Shown piece by piece: positions 24,241 to 37,465 of a stretch of 64,000 nt of DNA. The position numbers and the translations under genes are program-made. How positions within the stretch are numbered: position 1 is the stretch's first letter; every line of letters begins with the position of its first letter. The stretch spans positions 43,971,380 to 44,035,379 of the forward strand of contig CM046303.1 in NCBI GenBank assembly GCA_025267735.1. The letters run 5' to 3'. Origin of the DNA: Mactra quadrangularis. Lineage: Eukaryota > Mollusca > Bivalvia > Venerida > Mactridae. Under the pieces are notes generated by a model. It ran no database searches. It saw only the letters and a program-made list of their open reading frames with translations, and was not told the origin of the DNA.

Positions 24241-25264
24241 CAGTATAAGTTCATTCACTCGAACATCACCAGGTCGAATTAATTGGCCGAGTCGAACACA
24301 TTGTCTGGCACCGATCAATTTCTCTTCTAAATCTATATTAGTCAACCTCTCTTGTGTCGAACAGGACTGAGTCGAACTCTCGAACCAATATCTTGGCCCC
24401 TTGGTTTACAAATACACTTAAATACAATTGTCTCTCTCGAACAATAGATTTTCACACATCGGTCGTAAAATCTTGACCGCAGTCATTGTTTGTGACGCGT
24501 GATAATAACAGGGCATGAAAATCGCTTAACAATAGATTTGTTAATTGATTTTAATTGCTTAACAATAGATTTGTTAATTGATGTTAATTTGCCCAACACA
24601 TTGTGATTAGTAAATATATTGTTTATAATATTGCATAAAAATTGCTTAACAATAGAATTGTTTGTTGACTGCAACTTGTAGACAGGCACATATTATAAAA
24701 TGTCATGGTACGATTAAAAAAAATGACAAAACAAGTAAATAAGGTCTCGCTAAAAAATTAATTAGCGCATATACAGCGTGTATGTTAGTTTTAATTAATA
24801 AAAACTGATAAAAAAGTTCGTGCAATTTCGGTAAAAAATAAGTCCAAATTAAGGATCGTAATGTTAGAACAGAATATACACACATATACAATGGCGGAAA
24901 AAAACTTACTGGAGGACCCGGTCACATCGAACCTTTCTCACTTACATGTAACCACATTAAAGAAATTATTAATTCATCTACTACTACTAACCTATATCGT
25001 AATCATGTTCTTAAATGTAAAAATAACGCACAACAAATATGAAGTTTGCAATTTTTTTTGCAGTAATTACTTACTATGTATACATGACACATGAATGAAC
25101 CGTGTGTTCGGGGTAAATACTAAACCAAGGGAGATAACAAATTTAAAAACCATTGATCTATATTAATAACGTCGTACTTGGACGTAAGTCGGCCGGGTTG
25201 AACACTTGGCTCTCTCGAATCATTTTTCATGTCCCCTAGAGTTCGAGCCAGCGAACTTTTACTG
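24241..25264. mobile_element. Pogo/Tigger-like non-autonomous DNA transposon
   Basis: A TA duplication flanks ends CAGTATAAGTTC and GAACTTTTACTG. Sub-terminal regions carry repeated TCGAAC / GTTCGA boxes (ACTCGAAC, GGTCGAATT, GAGTCGAAC on the left; GTTCGAGCC on the right). The interior at 24520-24670 has three copies of ATTGCTTAACAATAGA.TTG. No transposase frame remains. Class inferred from the CAGT ends, TA duplication and TCGAAC boxes. Confidence 0.7.
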
Positions 25265-27199
25265 TAGTACTTTTTCTTTCGCGGTTTATTGTATATATTT
25301 GGCAATGAAGTAAGTTTGATGCATTAATGGTAAATATACAAATACAGATTTTAAAAAAGCACATAAACATTATTTTCATTCTAATATGGTTACATGTTTG
25401 GAAATTATAATAATAATGATAATTCTTCCCCATAAATGGTGCCAAGTCAGTATTTTACATCAGTTTGAACAAAAACTATGAAATACATTTAGGACTAAAG
25501 ATGATTTGTATTAATGTTAAACAATAATATTGTGAGTATTTTAAATATATTTACCTGGTATACCACTTACAAAAATAATGATAATAATGAATTACTTGTA
25601 ATAAAACTGTTTTCTGATTATGCTAGCAAAGAGGAAAGGGAGTAACTAGAGCTGCAATAATTTGATTTGATGCAAGGAAAATCGATTGCAAGGAAGCCAT
25701 TTCGATTTCATTTTGGACCCTGTGATTTTCAATTTGACCCTGCCTTTAAAATTGTCCATAAAAGTCATAAGAAAATAAGACTTTTAAGTAAAATGATAAA
25801 CTAGTGATTAATAAATTAGTATGATAATTCAATTGTTTTATTGATCTTGTTCTAAAATAAATGTAAAAAAAGTTAAGTAACAATTTTTATTTTATCAATA
25901 TAAGTTAGAATTTTTTCTTTGTTTTTGTAGCAAATTATAAAACAGGTTACAACAATATTTTCCCACAAGGTCATATCATCATATGACAACAAAATCTATA
26001 CAAACAGTAAAATAAAGATAATGTGCCACAGAGCAATGAGGGACTTTTGTCAGTTATCTTTTCTTGATAAAATCTGATGCAATCCAATTAGTATGTAGGT
26101 CCTATCAGTTGGAATCCTCAGATTTTATCTTGGAAGTGACTTTATAATGTAAGGATAATAAAATATTTAATCTAATATCGTTCTTGTTAATTAAGATATT
26201 AACAGGAGTCATAGAATTTAGATAGTTCTTTACCATAACAATACTTAGCTAGATTTTCAAACAAATTTAATGATTTACAAAAAAGTTATTTAAGATTAAT
26301 TGTGGCAAATTGACATTGAAAAGTAAGGGTAAAATCTGAGTAATCCAACTGATTGAACCTACCTTTTTGAAGAGTATACAAGGGGAAATAACTGACTAAT
26401 GTCCCTTATTATCATCAAACTATTGAAGATCACTCAATCTATTTTTTTTATTTTTTACCCAAATTTTAATTTTGCCAGCGCCTGCACATAATCCTCAAAG
26501 TAATGAGGGAGTGCAGTATTATCATAGAAGAAGTAGAAGAACTAATGATAGCAATTGTAATATGATTGAAACGTTTTCTAATACCCATTAGGTAATGCCT
26601 TTTCTAGCTATCTACAATTTTGTGCAACATTATATCTAGTAATTCTGTATAACTATGTCTATAATGCCATTTTAGAGAATACTTGGAAAACATGTAATAT
26701 TTATGTACAGCAACAAATGTAAGGGGTTTTTAATGGAATAATACTTTGAGTTTTATTTTTAGGAATAACATCAGTTTAATGGGTTCTGTTTGTTATTATA
26801 TCACATTGTTTATCATCTCTCACCCATTTTAGTGACCAATATTTTGTTCTAGCTTGTACTAGGTGATATCTTAGTAAATATTTACAATTGATGTCTAACC
26901 TACAAGTATATCTATATTACAAGTATTAATATATTAAAACAAGTGAGTGTAAACACTTGACAGATATTAAGTTCAATATAGTTGGCACCTGTAATTTCTC
27001 AAAAGTTTGTTGTAGTCCATTACTGAGTAAGATCATCGATCCTGTTATCTTACTTAATCTAATACATGATGTACAACAGGTTTAATTACCCTGATTAAAT
27101 ATGTTTACTTGGCTTTGTTCATTTTGAACATTTAGAGACATATGATGTTAACAGCTCACTTAACCTTTTATGGAAAATCTTTGAATAATTTTTTTTTTT

Positions 27200-27466
27200 G
27201 GTTTAAAGCCGTGTCAACACGAGGTCATTTTACCGTGTCCAGCTCACATAACCTAGCTTTCCTAGACCTTTGTCTATAACCAGTACTCACCTACCTTCCA
27301 CAAAAACTTCTCCATATATCTTATTAATGAAGGAAAATTGACATTATTGTCAAATTTTCATGGAAGGGTATTTACCTCCCCGGGTGGGATTCAAACCTGT
27401 ACCCCCTTCAGGACACAAGATTCCGAGTCCCGGTACACTAATCAACTGTGCCATCAACCTGGGTTT
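27200..27466 (-). repeat. tRNA-derived SINE, family B
   Basis: Plus strand: AAAGCCGTGTCAACACGAGG, AACCTAGCTTTCCTAGACC, CCCGGGTGGGATTCAAACC, ending GCCATCAACCTGGGTT. Same layout as 47234-47529 with more changes. Confidence 0.82.
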
Positions 27467-27792
27467 TTTGAAAAAATAAAATTTAATTAAATCTTTTATC
27501 GGATTTGCCAGTATTCAGACTTCTTCTTACCTTACTAAGTTTCTAACATAATAAAAGCCATAGTGGAAGTTGGGCAATAGATAAACAAGACAAGCTTTAT
27601 TGAAAACTATTTTGGTAGGTTTCACAAAAAGTTCTACGACACAATAAGCCTTAGATGACAGATCAAAAAGGTTCTTATATTAGTCCTACAGATGCAAAGT
27701 CCCAAATGACAGAACAAAAAGGTTCTCTGTTTTATAATACCATTCCTGAAGATGAAATATTAATATGAATAATGAATGGATAAAATAATGAA

Positions 27793-28228
27793 TATGGGTT
27801 GGATTGTTGAGCTAGTGGCGATCCGATCCGAACCACGATTCATGTGTATCGATTCACGAATTGAACCAGGAATGACGTTTTAATGGAGAAGTATACAGGA
27901 ATTCATGTAATAACAAAAATAAAGTTTTTACTATGTGGAAACATTCCTATTTCAGACATTTATGGGCATTTTCAGTGATAACATATATGTTTGTTTAAAT
28001 GTGTATCAATCAAAATTTTGACACAATATAATTTGGTCCCAACTGATCAATATATTAACGAAAAGGAAAACACAAAGTTTTGTGCTTCTAAATTGGGTCT
28101 GAATTAAGCTGAAAATGTTCTTTTTTTTCCTAAAAATAGATTGCAATTTGATGATTTGGATGTGACGAATATTCGTACTAGATTCACTGGTCGGGATCGC
28201 GAATATTCGAGTACTCGCAGCAGCCCTA
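27793..28228. mobile_element. hAT non-autonomous element with 8-bp target duplication
   Basis: ATAATGAA occurs exactly at 27785-27792 and 28229-28236. The right end is GCAGCAGCCCTA, the common hAT end TAGGGCTG in reverse; the left end TATGGGTTGG is eroded. The interior has dyad-rich GGTCGGGATCGCGAATATTC and GATCCGATCCGAACCACG. Confidence 0.75.
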
Positions 28229-28546
28229 ATAATGAAAGAAGGATTCAAACACTGATATAAGTATGACACCATGGTTTTTTGATTATCCAAAACCAAAGTA
28301 ATACTTCTGCTCCACCCAAGCAAGGAAACTCCCTGATATTTTTTGTTTTATGAAATTGTTTTGTCCTGCATCATAATTTTTTCATCTCTACTCTCAAGGG
28401 ACCAAATCTTAATTAAGAAATGCAGACATTTTGCTGCAGTTTCTTTGGCTAATTTGCAATAAAATTTTGCCTTGAAAACTGGTGAGAGTGCAATACAAAA
28501 TTGAATTGTAACACTGAAATCAATAAATTAGTTCTTGTCAACTTAC

Positions 28547-28686
28547 GTTTTTTTCTTCTTAGATTGAAGCAATAATAATGCAGCACTCGCAAAATCAAGT
28601 TTTTTATTCTTTTCCTCATTTCCATTCATAAACTTCCATTTTCTGTATAACTTTTTCCACAACAAACTCATTATGATTGAACTCAT
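28547..28686 (-). CDS. Alternative first or cassette exon of the long-intron gene
   Basis: Minus strand: an open frame begins with ATG at 28686 and runs to a GTAAGT donor after 28547. It covers 46 codons plus two bases, phase 2, and so joins the exon at 14299 in frame. The peptide starts MSSIIMSLLWKKLYRKWKF, continues with a charged stretch (NGNEEKNKKLDFASA) and ends LLLLQSKKKK. It contains a short hydrophobic and aromatic helix-like N-terminus. The frame is closed by a stop 17 codons upstream of the ATG. An AG at TTGTTGTACATGAG, behind a T-rich tract, would also allow splicing from the phase-2 donor at 39583, which would make this an internal cassette. Neither ATG context nor transcript support can be judged here. 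Moderately sure that it is an exon, unsure which kind. Confidence 0.55.
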
Positions 28687-29229
28687 GTACAACAAAATGA
28701 CGAAAAAAATATAAGTATTCTGATCACAAGTTTATCTCAATTTTAAGAAAACAAATTAGTAAATTTATACTATTCCTTTTAAATGAAAATAAGAATTAGA
28801 TATATCATTTAAATCATATGAAATAAAAATTTCTTAAGTCGAAAAATCAAATGATGACTGCGGAACAAGTTGCTGCTTCAAGACACACTCTCACTATAGT
28901 AACCAATGAATGATACTTCCAGGAACAAATTGACGCTACAAAACACATTCCGCAAACAACTACAGAAACCAATGACATTTTATCCTAGAGAATATTTGAA
29001 GAGCTTTGAGCTGAGAGATAATAACACACTTAGAAGTACAAGCAAAAAAACAATAAATGCACTTAAATTGTCTTAAATTCTAAAACCTATCCGTATTGCA
29101 CCATTAGAATTGAGATAATTACAATAAGAGAATAAGAAATTCCTAAAGTCATTATTTACTAGTAATTGAATCTGTAACAAGAGGACCATGTGAACATTAC
29201 AGTTTGCTCATCTGATCTTTAGGTTTTAC

Positions 29230-29663
29230 TAGGGGTGTACCAATACGGTAAAAACCATATTGCAATATATTGCAATACACAAAACCTGTATTGCAATACA
29301 TTGCAATACATTTTGTTCTTTGCGCATACATGCATAGCATGAATAAATGCACATGCATTGTCTTAATTTGATCAACATTGTACATAGATATTTGTATATT
29401 CAAATGATCTACACGTATTACGCAAATGTTTGAATAAAATAGAAAAAAAGGTTTTGAATGGACTTTCAAAGATTATTATTCCGATTATGTGTTTCCGAAC
29501 ACATTTTAACATTTATTCAAACATATGAATTTCAGACTCTAATAAAACAATAAGTATGGAACATAACTAGAAAAACCGGTTGAGAGAAAAACGAACCAGT
29601 TAAAAACCATCAGATTTCATATTGCAATATTAACCGGTATATCGGTTAACCATTACATCCCAA
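29230..29663. mobile_element. hAT non-autonomous element, TAGGGGTGTA family
   Basis: GGTTTTAC flanks it exactly (29222-29229 and 29664-29671). Ends TAGGGGTGTACCAATACGGT and ATCGGTTAACCATTACATCC match, in inverted form, the outer hAT at 40488-43329. The interior near the left end is a run of TTGCAATA repeats. 434 bp; no transposase. Confidence 0.85.
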
Positions 29664-30627
29664 GGTTTTACCATTGATTAAACAAGATAAAGATGTACTA
29701 AATGATAGTTCTACTATTTTTACTGAGTTATATTATCAACATTGAAACATTCCTTCATACCCTCTGCTACAAAACTGTGGAACCAGGTGCCTGACTACCT
29801 AGCAACAGCTCCCAGTCTTGATGTATTCAAGCAGACGAAGATGAAAACTACTCACATATAAACTACTAAAATGTTCACTATAAATATTTTTATAAGATTT
29901 TAACTATTTGTGCCACACCATGACTTCAACCTGTCAATACCTGTGGCACAATGCACCAGATCTTGCACATAATAGGAAGAAGAAAACAAAATATGGAAAT
30001 ATCTAACAACTAGATAATACTAATACAATGTATACCAAATAATGGAAACACATGGTTTTATATCAGACAACATTTATGTAAATTTTTCTGTAATACTATA
30101 GTCCACAAGTAATATAATATTATATTACTCTGTAAAGGATTTTGACCCAAAAGACAATTTTTTTAGAAAACTTAACAAATTACGTAATTATATTACAGTA
30201 CTGTTACATACAAAATATAGCCCTTAGTATAACACATGACTTGAAAATAGAAGTTTTATCAAGGATTTTGAATCTTGTTGTCATAGCAACTACAAATACA
30301 TATCGTCAAAAGTCTAATGATGATTAATCATTAAAACATAAAAGGATTTTATGATGAAAATCTGTCAGGCAACTGATGATAGTACAGGCCATAATCCTTG
30401 ATTTTATTTCCTTCAGTAGATATAAACGATGAAAACCTAAAAAAATGTTTACTAGTTTTCATCAACATTGGTTAATTAGATGAGTTGTGGCAATAATGTC
30501 AGAGGTTAAAATGTCACTTGTATTATATAGAAATGAGAAAGTGTTTTTAACATTCTTACATGCCATGGGTTTAGCGGAAATGGTCGTAACTCACAGACTT
30601 TTCTTACATTGAGTTACAACCGTTTTA

Positions 30628-31328
30628 AGTGGTTAACTAGTTAACCAAATAATTAACTAGTTAATTAAGTGATTAACTAGTTACGTAACTGTTTTTTTTT
30701 TTCAATAAATAAAACATCATAAAGGGTAATAAATGCAAGTTAGTGCCGACAACTGCCATTCTTGTATTAGTTAACCAATTTAATGTTAAGTAGTTAACTA
30801 GTTACATAACTACTTAACTACTTAATTAACTAGTTAATTAAGTTTTATCTAGTTAACATAACTAGATAACCACTTACCACTTATCTATAAATAGATATTG
30901 CGTAGTGTGACTGTGTATCGATACAGTTGAGCAAAACAATGCTATTCATAGATAAGTGATAACAGGTTAACTAGTTGCGTTAACTAGATAATCACTTAAC
31001 TTACTAGTTAATTAAGTGGTTAACTAGTTACATAACTAGTTAACTACTTACTACTGATACAAAATATCGCTAACTGGTAAGTGGTTATCTAGTTACGTAA
31101 CTAGTTAACCAGATAATTAAATAGTAAAATAAGTGATTAACTAGTTATGTAACTAGTTAACCAGTTAACATTCAATTGTTAAAATAATATTCAATGGCAG
31201 TTGTGAGCACTAACTTGCATTTTTTCCTGTTATGATCTTTTATTCATTGAAAAAAATAACTAGTTACATAACTAGTTAACTACTTAATTAATTATATGGT
31301 TAACTAGTTACATAACTAGTTAACCACT
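30628..31328. mobile_element. 701-bp foldback element built from AACTAGTT palindromes
   Basis: The two halves are inverted copies around about 30930. AGTGGTTAACTAGTTAACC starts it and GGTTAACTAGTTACATAACT ending in ACCACT closes it. The unique-looking piece at 30700-30770 (GCAAGTTAGTGCCGACAACTGCC) returns in reverse at about 31190-31250. The centre is CACTTATCTAT / ATAGATAAGTG around a spacer of about 60 bp. About 15 copies of AACTAGTT occur, many as TAACTAGTTA joined through ACATA or ACGTA. No coding capacity. Confidence 0.8.
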
Positions 31329-31539
31329 AAAATAACATGTTAGTTATGTGTTTATCTGGTGGCAGAAATATGCCACCATAGCATTTGTTCCAGGGTTACT
31401 AATGAGATAAATGTACAGTTGTACAGATGTAAGATGGTTTAAGTGGCCAACAATGAGCAAACAAAGCTAAGGAAAGGACAACCAGTAACCTCTGGTCTAG
31501 GTATAAGCTCAGGTGAGCTATAAAAGCAATGTCTACATT

Positions 31540-31612
31540 GAGGGTTGCCTGCAAGACTGTAGTAAGTGCATTGCATTAAAGAGCAAATTACTACAGTCTT
31601 GCAGGCAACCCT
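31540..31612. repeat. 73-bp palindromic hairpin MITE, copy 3
   Basis: GAGGGTTGCCTGCAAGACTG pairs with CAGTCTTGCAGGCAACCCTT nearly perfectly; this is the best-preserved hairpin of the four. The loop reads GTAAGTGCATTGCATTAAAG. Confidence 0.9.
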
Positions 31613-32029
31613 TGCATTGTAATACACATTGTATAAGTTATGTAAATGAGACTATGTGTACAGTTAGGTCAGAAGTTGATCCAACTATCACATTGGCTGT
31701 CTGAGCACTAATCATACTTTTTAATACCTCCCAAGACTCTAATAAATTCCATCAATATTTGTGCTGAGTTCCAAGTAGGTCAAATATATACAAGACCTCA
31801 GACAATGTAATGTCCTGGAATAATTACCTTGTAATTACTGCATTCTACAATGGACTACCTCTATAATACACTGAATAAGCTTTAAGCTTGTCCTTTTGTT
31901 CAATTATCCTATAGTTCAAATGAACTGAGATAATTTTACTAGGAAATAATACTGATTATTTCAATATTTTCCTCAACTAGTACAGTCTGGATTTTGGACA
32001 CAAACCAATTGTGCACATTAGTTTGGTTT

Positions 32030-32375
32030 TGTTTGAATGTTTAATTTTTAGCCAGATTTTTCAATAAAAAAATTTGACTTATAGTTTTGTGAAACACAGG
32101 TGAGCGGGTCGGCTGGTGAGGGGGGGGCAGGTTTTGGGCTTGTTAATAATTGCGTTAAAGCTTTTTATTTACTATATATTTTTGCCATTTATAGTCAGAT
32201 CTTTATGAAACTTCATAAAATGGTAACATACCATGTGATGGTCAGAATTAGAAAGTAACCACAACTCTACATGGCTTTATTATGGATTACTTCCCTTTGT
32301 AATTTTTGCGTTAAAGTTTTTAATACGTTGGCTATCTCTGTGGTTTCCACATTACATTTCTTGTTAATATTTAAA
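32030..32375 (-). repeat. Interspersed repeat family E, copy 2
   Basis: Reverse of 10947-11285: GTGGTTTCCACATTACATTT at the right, TATGAAACTTCATAAAATGG in the middle and a G-rich tract (GTGAGGGGGGGGCAGG) at the left. Confidence 0.75.
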
Positions 32376-34139
32376 TAACTACTTGTCCTTTGAATTTCCT
32401 GTCCTTGTGTAATATTCTACACTGAAATTCTAGAATCCAGTCCTATAATTCCCTTTTTAAGGAGATGGCAACTGTGCCACATTCAGGTATTAAATAAGTA
32501 AGACTAAGTATACTAAGTAAGACTGCAATCTAATTTTATTCAAAGTCCAGTGTTACCTAAAATATAGAGTACAGTTTGTGTACAGATAATTGTGCCCCTA
32601 AAAAGTACTTAAAGAGTTCTTATTGATAAATTGTAAGAAAAAACTCACAAGTGAATAATTTTCATTCTGTAATAGATTTAGACTCAGGCACAGTAAATAA
32701 GTGATGTTTTTGTAACACAAAGTTTCAACAAACCCAATTACATGAGTGGTTATATTTTATTTTACATAAAAACAGAGTAAAATAATACCTAGAATAATAT
32801 TCTTATACCACAAAACGTATCATTTTTACATAACCAATAATCTTAATTGTAGAATTGTGAATTAGGCCTCTTTTGTAGTTCTTCCTCTTAGTAAAATGTA
32901 TGTGACTATAGGGAAGAATTGTTATTTTGTCACAGTCTATATTTTGTATGCAACATCTAAAACATACTTGTAAACAATTAAGCCTTGAAATGCTCATTTG
33001 AAACCAATTACCATTTACAAGACAAGATACTTTCACTGAGATTCAAGTGATTATCAGCTTCCAACATCAGGGCAAGATAGATTCATATGTCTTTTAAAAG
33101 TGTATACATGTAGATTCAGGGATTTTAAATCAGGATTTGTAAACAAGTTATTTTCGGAAATGACTCATTACCTGTCTAAGACTAAGACAAAAAATCTAAT
33201 TATTCAAGAACAAAAAACTTTAAAAGTTGTTTGTATCCTTAATGTCTTCTATACGATATGTAAATATAAGTGTTATCAAAATATTACACCAGGTGGAGAA
33301 AAAGGGGTACAAAATGACAGGTTTGGAAAAAAAGTGTAGAAAGGCAATAAGGCCATGCCAAGTTGGAATTCTGTTATATGTCAACTCAAATTTGACAAAC
33401 CTAGGTACCTATTCACAAAAACACACAAACTGAAAACGAAAACACAAATATTTTTTACGACAAAAACAATGCATTTTATATTTTTTCAATGGAAAAACAT
33501 TCTCTAAATATGAAACAATGGTCTGAATTTAATATAAAATGACCTGTGTTGTTTTTTTCACGTAGAATATGTATTGTATTAATGACGCGGTAATGATAAA
33601 ATTTGCTTAAGATAATTAATGTAGTAGCCAAACACAATTTTCCTTGAATTAAATTGTCATATCAAATCCCTGAACATTGGAATAATTTAAGAAAATTTAC
33701 CAACTATTTTGTTTTTTATTTTGATTGAGGACTCAAAAACCTACGCGCACGCTGACGCTTAACACAATTCCACATATGGCATGGCATAAGTGCAATGAAA
33801 TGTGCATCTCATTTACATTGTCTCAAACTTCTAACAGTGGTTGCATAACTACTTGAACACATTAGTCTTTCTAAAAAGGACAATAAGCACTGCAGGGAGT
33901 TTGGCATTATCTATGAAATAGAATGTTTTCAATAATTCATCCCTATCGGAATCCTGGTCAAAGTTTATGACCTTAAATGATGTCTAAATAGATGAGTTTT
34001 GTTAATTACATGTATTTTATGCCAGCATACAGGTGAAGTAGAATGAATGAGCAAGAATGAAATCAGTAATCTTATATGGAACCATATATGATTGCTTGAA
34101 ACTGAGTAACCAGAATCAAAATTCAAGATCATTTCTTTT

Positions 34140-34590
34140 AAATAAAAAGTTCAATCCTACAAAATTACTTAATATTTGAAGACGCTCTCCAGGCAAATAT
34201 TCTACAGAAATCAACTCAGAACCTCTTGAGAATTGGTAGCCTTTTGTTAACAGTGACATTGGTTCTATTCTCCCTAAATTAATGTTGAATTCATATGAAG
34301 ATTTCGGTACCAACAGTATATTAAGAATCAGTGGTAGGAGGTAGAATGGCTGTAAAAATTATATTTTTACAAAGCTGCTCCCCACTGAGAATCAAACCTA
34401 TAACCTGCGATCAATAGACTTGCATGCTTCCAACTGAGCTAGCTAGCCAGGCAGCTACACAAAGTATGAAATATATTTGTAGATAATCCTCAAGGCAAAC
34501 ATTCTACAGAAAAATAACTCAGAAACTTTGAGAATTGGCAGGCAGCCCTTTATTAACAATACACATAACAAGAAAGACCAAGGAAAGAAG
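34140..34590 (-). repeat. Diverged direct duplication flanking a truncated family A SINE
   Basis: GGCAAATATTCTACAGAAATCAACTCAGA (about 34190) and GGCAAACATTCTACAGAAAAATAACTCAGA (about 34490) are relatives about 300 bp apart, and both run into GAGAATTGG. Between them, at 34330-34455, is a head-containing SINE A piece in reverse (GGTAGGAGGTAGAATGG to CTGAGCTAGCTAGCCAGGC). Confidence 0.6.
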
Positions 34591-35907
34591 CAGCAGACAT
34601 CATTTACACTTGAGATATTTCTACCATCTCTAAATTGAGTCATTATTGTTACTATAATTTTCTGGTCTGTCAGGGAACTGAAGAATCTAGTCCAATTAGT
34701 TAAGACTTGGTATACCAATAACAAACAACAGTAACTATATATGTAACATACAATCTCACCCTAACATAAGTTCTAGAAGAAACATTAAACAATATTTTCC
34801 CATTCCAATATTTTCCTGGTATTATACAGTGAAACCAACAGTACTCACCAAAAATTAGGAGACAAAGAAAATTTCATAAAAAAAATAAATTTCATTGATT
34901 GATTTTGGTAGAGCCATTATTTTTTAATAGTTTTGATATGGCTGATAGTTGAATTAAAATTCAAAGTACTGAAATAAAGAAAGACTTTCGTGCTCATTGA
35001 AACCTAACAAATCCATACTAAAGATTACTCTTTACACATTAGATTCAAGTACTAATCGAGCAGGGCAAAAATTGCAGGCAAAATGTTAATTCTACCCGGT
35101 ATTACTGGCAAATACTATCAGTTCAAAATACAAAGATTTTATTTTTCTCTTCTTCTAAACAAAATAATGAAGTACAGTTTTCCCTGTACACTAAGTCACT
35201 TTGCATACAATTTCTGTAGGTATTATAATTATGGTACAATACAATAACTTCTGGTTGGACGCCGTAAAATGACCTAAATTGTGTTGACACAGTGCTAAAT
35301 CTAGTAAAAAAAAGATAATTGTTTTCAAAGTTTCTATTTTATAAATTTTACCACAATGATGTTTCATTCAGATTGTTAAAAGAACGTTACTTCATAAATA
35401 TATTTATCCCTAACTTTAACTCCATTTGATGACGTTGCCTTTTTTGTATACTCGTATGTACGCAACGTTGCTATGTAACTATGAAACGTGACCCCATATT
35501 TGTATTGTTTAACCCTATGAAAGTTTGAAACCGGTCGGGTTTAAATATATCATTATTAATATATCTATTTAGATGATGTTGTTTAATATTTTTTATGTGA
35601 TGCTTGTTACAGCATGTTTTAGCATTTATAAATATACATGTATATGCCAGTAAATGCCAATTAAGTAGATATCTGCTTAATACCTTATTAATGAAGCAAA
35701 AACAATGTTATTGTCAAATTTTCATGGAACATAAAAATTTTGGCATAACCAGGGTGGATTGGTTTCCAAACAAGGACCCATTTGGGATATTAGATTGGAA
35801 ATCCTGTGCATAGCCTATTGTGTCACAGACCCAGATGTTACTTTTTTCCTTTGTTGTTGGCATACAATGTTACATGAATAAGGCAATGTTTTCATTTCCT
35901 TTACTTT

Positions 35908-36040
35908 GTCCAGTGAAAAGAACCATCAACTTGTTCTGTGAAAAGAACCATCAACTTTTTCTGTAAAAAGGACCATTAACTTGTTCTGTAAAAAGGACCA
36001 TTAACTTGTTCTGTGAAAAGAACCATCGACTTGTTTTGTG
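35908..36040. repeat. 25-bp tandem repeat, five copies
   Basis: CTGTGAAAAGAACCATCAAC + TTGTT repeats five times, with TGAAAAGAACC/TAAAAAGGACC variants. Confidence 0.88.
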
Positions 36041-37069
36041 AAAATTTAAATGGATCATTCTCACAGTAATCCTATCAGAACAGATTAACAAGTGTATCAT
36101 GACAGCTCTACAAGGAAGGATGATCTGGCTGATGGATTACACTGAACAAAGCGACCATTCAAATTTGTCTGTAATTACTTCAAAGAATTTCCAAGATTCT
36201 ACCGATATTTTGAAGTGCAGCCAAGGACAGTTGGGGAATTTTATTAATTAATCAAGTGTTTTTTATTTGACATTTGAAGAGTAATGAAAATAATGGCCTT
36301 GCATTTAATTCTCATGAAATGTTAATGATGATATTGGGTTTTGTACATGCAATCAGCCAAATGATTTTTATTTCACATTAGAAGAACCATTAAAACTAAT
36401 CAGATTAAGCATTATGAGAAAGAAATTAAGTCTAAACTTGCAACAATTTCAGTGAGCTGGAAACTTCATTGTCAAAAATCAATGTAATATTTCGGAGACT
36501 GTTTTCACTGAAGAAATAAAACTGATTTTGACAGTTTTATTGTTATATATAAAATATAAGATAGAGTATTCATATCAGTCTATACTCTGGAGAGTAACCA
36601 ACATACAACATAAAAAATATTCAGCCTAATACTATTATATTGTAAGAAACAATATGTTTCATTAAACTGTCTCCTCACTTACCATAAAGAAATACCATAG
36701 ACTTATAACAGACTTAAAACATAAAAATATCAAATATAGAGTACTTCTTCATAGGCAACAATATTTAAATGGCTGATCCAGCAAGGGAGAAGATAGGTTT
36801 TCCAGATACTAATCATTCTTTGTAAGAAATAGAAAGTTCAGCGTGGTTGAAAGTGTGCTTCCATATATATGTTCAGCAGACTTCACAACTTTGTGTGATA
36901 ACCCTTGATCATTGAAATCACTTTCCTCACAGTACCAATTTACACCTGAGTGGAGTGGAACCACAATAGGTAAATTTCTTGTTCAAGGAAATCAACAGAG
37001 CCCCTGATGGGGTTTAAACCTGGAATCTCTTGATTCTAAAATGTGTGCATCTCCCAATCCCCGTAAACA

Positions 37070-37465
37070 GATATGTTGTAGAGCATTGTCGTACAGGATC
37101 TCTACTTTCTCAATGCAGGGTCACGTCGAGATGACCTTTATGTCGAATAATCAATGTGTAGCTTTCATCTAGACGAAACACTATTAATAACATTTTGATT
37201 TTGTAATTTCTATTTTTAGACCAAGGTTTGCAAGCTAATTTAACAGCGGTATTATTCACAGTCTGCCATTGGACAGCTCATTTCAAATTGCGTGACGTAG
37301 ACGATGTAAAGAAGTTACGTATCATAACAATTTCGTCATCTAATTTAGCAAGTAGGCCAGCGAAAAATTTTAGATCAGGTTTTAATCAGATTGTGCATCT
37401 TCCAACATCACATAGGGTTCACTTTCAGATGACATTGGTTTTGACCAATCAATGCATAGTAGATA
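37070..37465 (+). repeat. Interspersed repeat family D, copy 3
   Basis: CAGATATGTTGTAGAGCATT onward, with TAGCTTTCATCTAGACGAAA, TTCTATTTTTAGACCAAGG and TCATTTCAAATTGCGTGACG, then an extension with TTTTAGATCAGGTTTTAATCAG. Upstream 36850-37060 shares GGTTCAGC.GACTT, ACACCTG.GTGGAGTGGAAC and related pieces with 8560-8700. Confidence 0.8.

Larger units (their letters stand above)
14300..28546 (-). other. 14-kb intron of the minus-strand gene
   Basis: Holds the D repeat (14447-14810), a GGATCC-ended MITE (15101-15397), three minisatellite blocks (16800-17525, 18668-19312, 19440-19515), the nuclear-receptor-half-site array (21083-24192), a pogo-like element (24241-25264), a SINE (27200-27466) and an hAT element (27793-28228). 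AT-only low complexity lies at 15835-15920. I see nothing recognisable at 15400-16790, 17530-18650, 19700-21080 or 25270-27190. Confidence 0.6.

Noticed and set aside
24483..24689. ORF with repeated INKSIVKQ
   Set aside because: The peptide repeat comes from a short tandem DNA repeat (TTGCTTAACAATAGA) inside the pogo-like element.
25640..25740. Possible hAT left end (AGAGCTGCAATAATTTGATT)
   Set aside because: No matching right end or 8-bp duplication could be found nearby.
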